This document shows, piece after piece, positions 5,827-7,391 of a stretch of 7,391 nucleotides of DNA. Made by a program: the position numbers and the translations under genes. Position 1 is the stretch's first letter; each line of letters begins with the position of its first letter. Under the pieces are notes generated by a model, which was not told the DNA's origin, did not search any database, and saw only the letters and a list, made by a program, of their open reading frames with translations. The stretch lies in the NCBI GenBank assembly GCA_902783905.1, contig CACZSP010000311.1, forward strand, positions 1 to 7,391, read 5' to 3'. The stretch comes from an uncultured Ruminococcus sp. Lineage in GTDB: Bacteria > Bacillota > Clostridia > Oscillospirales > CAG-272.

Positions 5827-7323
5827 ATGAAAAAAGCAATATCCGCCGCGTCGCTCCTTCTGCTTTTCGTTATGCTTTTCACGGCGTGCGGCAACGCAAA
5901 TCCTCCGGATCCCGGATCGACGTCGGCGCCCGAGGCGTCGGCGACCGTCGAACCCGTCACTACCGAGGAAACGACGACCGACTACCTTCCCGCAACCGAC
6001 TTCGGAAACTATGAATACCGTATGCTGGTTTCCGACAACGATCTGTGGGTCCCTATGCATTTTTCCGAAAACGACACCGAGATCGGGCAGGCGGTTGACG
6101 ACGCCCTTCTGCGCCGCGAGGTCTATCTCGAGGAAAAATACAAGTGCCGTATCGAGCACACGATTGACAGCGACGCCGTCAACAAGGTGATAGTCAACGT
6201 AGGCGGCGGAAGCGATCTCTGCGAGGCGGTCTTCGTTACCGCGGTAAAGACGGCAAGTCTCTTCATCGGCGGTTATATCACCGATCTGGCAACCGTCGAC
6301 GGACTCGCGCTTGACAAGCCCTGGTGGGATCAGCGCATAAACAGCGAATACATGATCGGTTCCCGCATTTTCATGGCGGACGGCGAGATCAACATCCGCG
6401 ACGATCTGCGCACCGTCGGCATCGTATACAACAAGGAAGTATACGAGGACTACAAGTACAACGAAAAATACGGCACGCCCTATTCACTGGTGGCCGAAGG
6501 AAAATGGACCTTCGATCTTCTTATGGAGATGATAAAGGACAAGACGGAAAACCCGAACGACGCGACCGGCGTCTGGGGAATGCTCAGCGAAAACGCGGGC
6601 CCGTATTACTTCTTCCTCGGCTCGGGCTACAAGACCTTCGTCAACACCGGCGGCGAATTCAAGTCGAATCTTGACGACGAAAACATTCTGAACTCCTTCC
6701 AGAAGGTTCTCGAGATGGTCACGAGTACCGACGTTATGATCGTCAACGACTCCCACGGCTGGTTCGACTCCGATACCTGGGGACGGGCGTCGGCTCTCTT
6801 CGAGCAGGGCAACGTTCTCTTCCGTTCGACCACCCTTTCGGCAATCAACCGTCTGTTCAATATGAAGCAGGATTACGGCATCCTTCCCATCCCGAACATC
6901 GGCGGAGGAAGCAAGGATTACTACTGCTACGTGTCGGGGACCGAGAACTCCCCCGTTTCGATACCGCGCAACGTCGGGGATATCGACAAGGCTGCTTTCA
7001 TTACCGAGGCGCTGGCATACTACTCTCTCGTCGGACCCAGCGAGAATTTCGTAACCCTCCACGGGGCGTTTTACGAACTGCTCGGCAACGCCCGTCTTGC
7101 GAGGACGGCCGACGACGTGGGCATGCTTGACATAATCTTTTCCTCCAAGACCTACGACATCGACCAGGTCCTCGCGCTCTCCGGACTCGAGTCTTCGATC
7201 TATTCGATCGCGAAGGGCGGCAACGTCAGCGGGCTTTCCGCCTCCGTAACCGCCGCTCGCAGGATGGCGTCGAGAAAGGTCGAACAGTTCGTAAACGGAA
7301 TTCAGGAGAAATATCCCGACTGA
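5827..7323 (+). CDS. Extracellular solute-binding lipoprotein (ABC importer, family 1)
   Basis: A 498-residue lipoprotein. A hydrophobic signal (MKKAISAASLLLLFVMLF) ends in TAC, with C21 as the likely lipidated cysteine; the -3 residue is F, slightly off the lipobox. A Ser/Thr/Pro/Glu linker (about 25-55) leads to a mature domain resembling carbohydrate-type family 1 binding proteins of Clostridia. Supporting features are ALLRREVYLEEKYKCRIE (about 93-110), DLRTVGIVYNKEVYEDY and the WTFDLLMEMIKD segment, which recalls the conserved W-T-x-[DE] region of sugar-binding proteins. AAGGA lies 11 bases before the ATG, with a good promoter upstream. It would capture a sugar or oligosaccharide at the membrane surface and pass it to a permease. 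No MalF/MalG-type permease is visible before the window ends, so it is either the first gene of an operon that continues outside or an orphan. The ligand is not predictable. Confidence 0.87.
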   Translation: MKKAISAASLLLLFVMLFTACGNANPPDPGSTSAPEASATVEPVTTEETTTDYLPATDFGNYEYRMLVSDNDLWVPMHFSENDTEIGQAVDDALLRREVYLEEKYKCRIEHTIDSDAVNKVIVNVGGGSDLCEAVFVTAVKTASLFIGGYITDLATVDGLALDKPWWDQRINSEYMIGSRIFMADGEINIRDDLRTVGIVYNKEVYEDYKYNEKYGTPYSLVAEGKWTFDLLMEMIKDKTENPNDATGVWGMLSENAGPYYFFLGSGYKTFVNTGGEFKSNLDDENILNSFQKVLEMVTSTDVMIVNDSHGWFDSDTWGRASALFEQGNVLFRSTTLSAINRLFNMKQDYGILPIPNIGGGSKDYYCYVSGTENSPVSIPRNVGDIDKAAFITEALAYYSLVGPSENFVTLHGAFYELLGNARLARTADDVGMLDIIFSSKTYDIDQVLALSGLESSIYSIAKGGNVSGLSASVTAARRMASRKVEQFVNGIQEKYPD

Positions 7324-7347
7324 AAAACTTTCGCGACACCGGAATGA

Positions 7348-7391
7348 CCGCCGCGCCTTTTACCTTCCCCGTGGGGGTAGCGAAGCGGCGG
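7348..7391. repeat. GC-rich inverted repeat after the solute-binding gene, at window edge
   Basis: CCGCCGC (7348-7354) is the exact inverse of GCGGCGG (7385-7391). Between them, TACC-TT-CCC (7361-7369) can pair with GGG-GGTA (7374-7379 region). It begins 25 bases after the stop codon. It may be the terminator of the solute-binding gene or an intergenic palindromic repeat. The window ends exactly at the outer arm, so any U-tract is out of sight. Confidence 0.4.

Overview
The window looks like a GC-rich chromosomal fragment of an uncultured, probably gut-associated clostridial Bacillota. This rests on AGGAGG-type ribosome sites, consensus TTGACA/TATAAT-type promoters, a lipoprotein solute-binding protein, and a secreted protein with a TTPE-rich linker and a GCG-hydrophobic-RKRK tail. 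I infer the taxonomy from style only, with no marker gene to support it.

Layout: four minus-strand genes lie left of about 5.53 kb and one plus-strand gene lies to the right. Reading the minus strand from right to left: (i) a 764-residue ABC exporter half-transporter with an unusual N-terminal extension (PH-like region plus a four-cysteine zinc ribbon); (ii) 13 bases later, a 161-residue DUF1854 protein whose Shine-Dalgarno starts on the last base of the exporter's stop codon; (iii) 58 bases later, a secreted beta-propeller-like protein with a 27-bp tandem repeat in its linker and a tripartite C-terminal anchor; (iv) overlapping its stop codon, a 29-codon frame encoding a second, diverged copy of that anchor; (v) after a hairpin-rich spacer, the membrane domain of a second, more conventional ABC exporter, cut by the window edge. 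On the plus strand a family-1 extracellular solute-binding lipoprotein is transcribed divergently. No permease for it is visible.

The 292-bp intergenic region at 5535-5826 carries two back-to-back, near-consensus promoters, one per direction. The exporter's predicted mRNA leader is about 150 nt, holds four perfect tetraloop hairpins, and shows no recognisable Shine-Dalgarno before the start codon.

How the parts may work together: the exporter and DUF1854 protein are very likely one functional unit, because this pairing is known from elsewhere, including near cyanophycin genes in Proteobacteria (recalled, not searched). The surface-anchored propeller may belong to the same transcript. The substrate cannot be read from the sequence. 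The most unusual observation is the duplicated, out-of-frame C-terminal sorting tail directly after the propeller gene.
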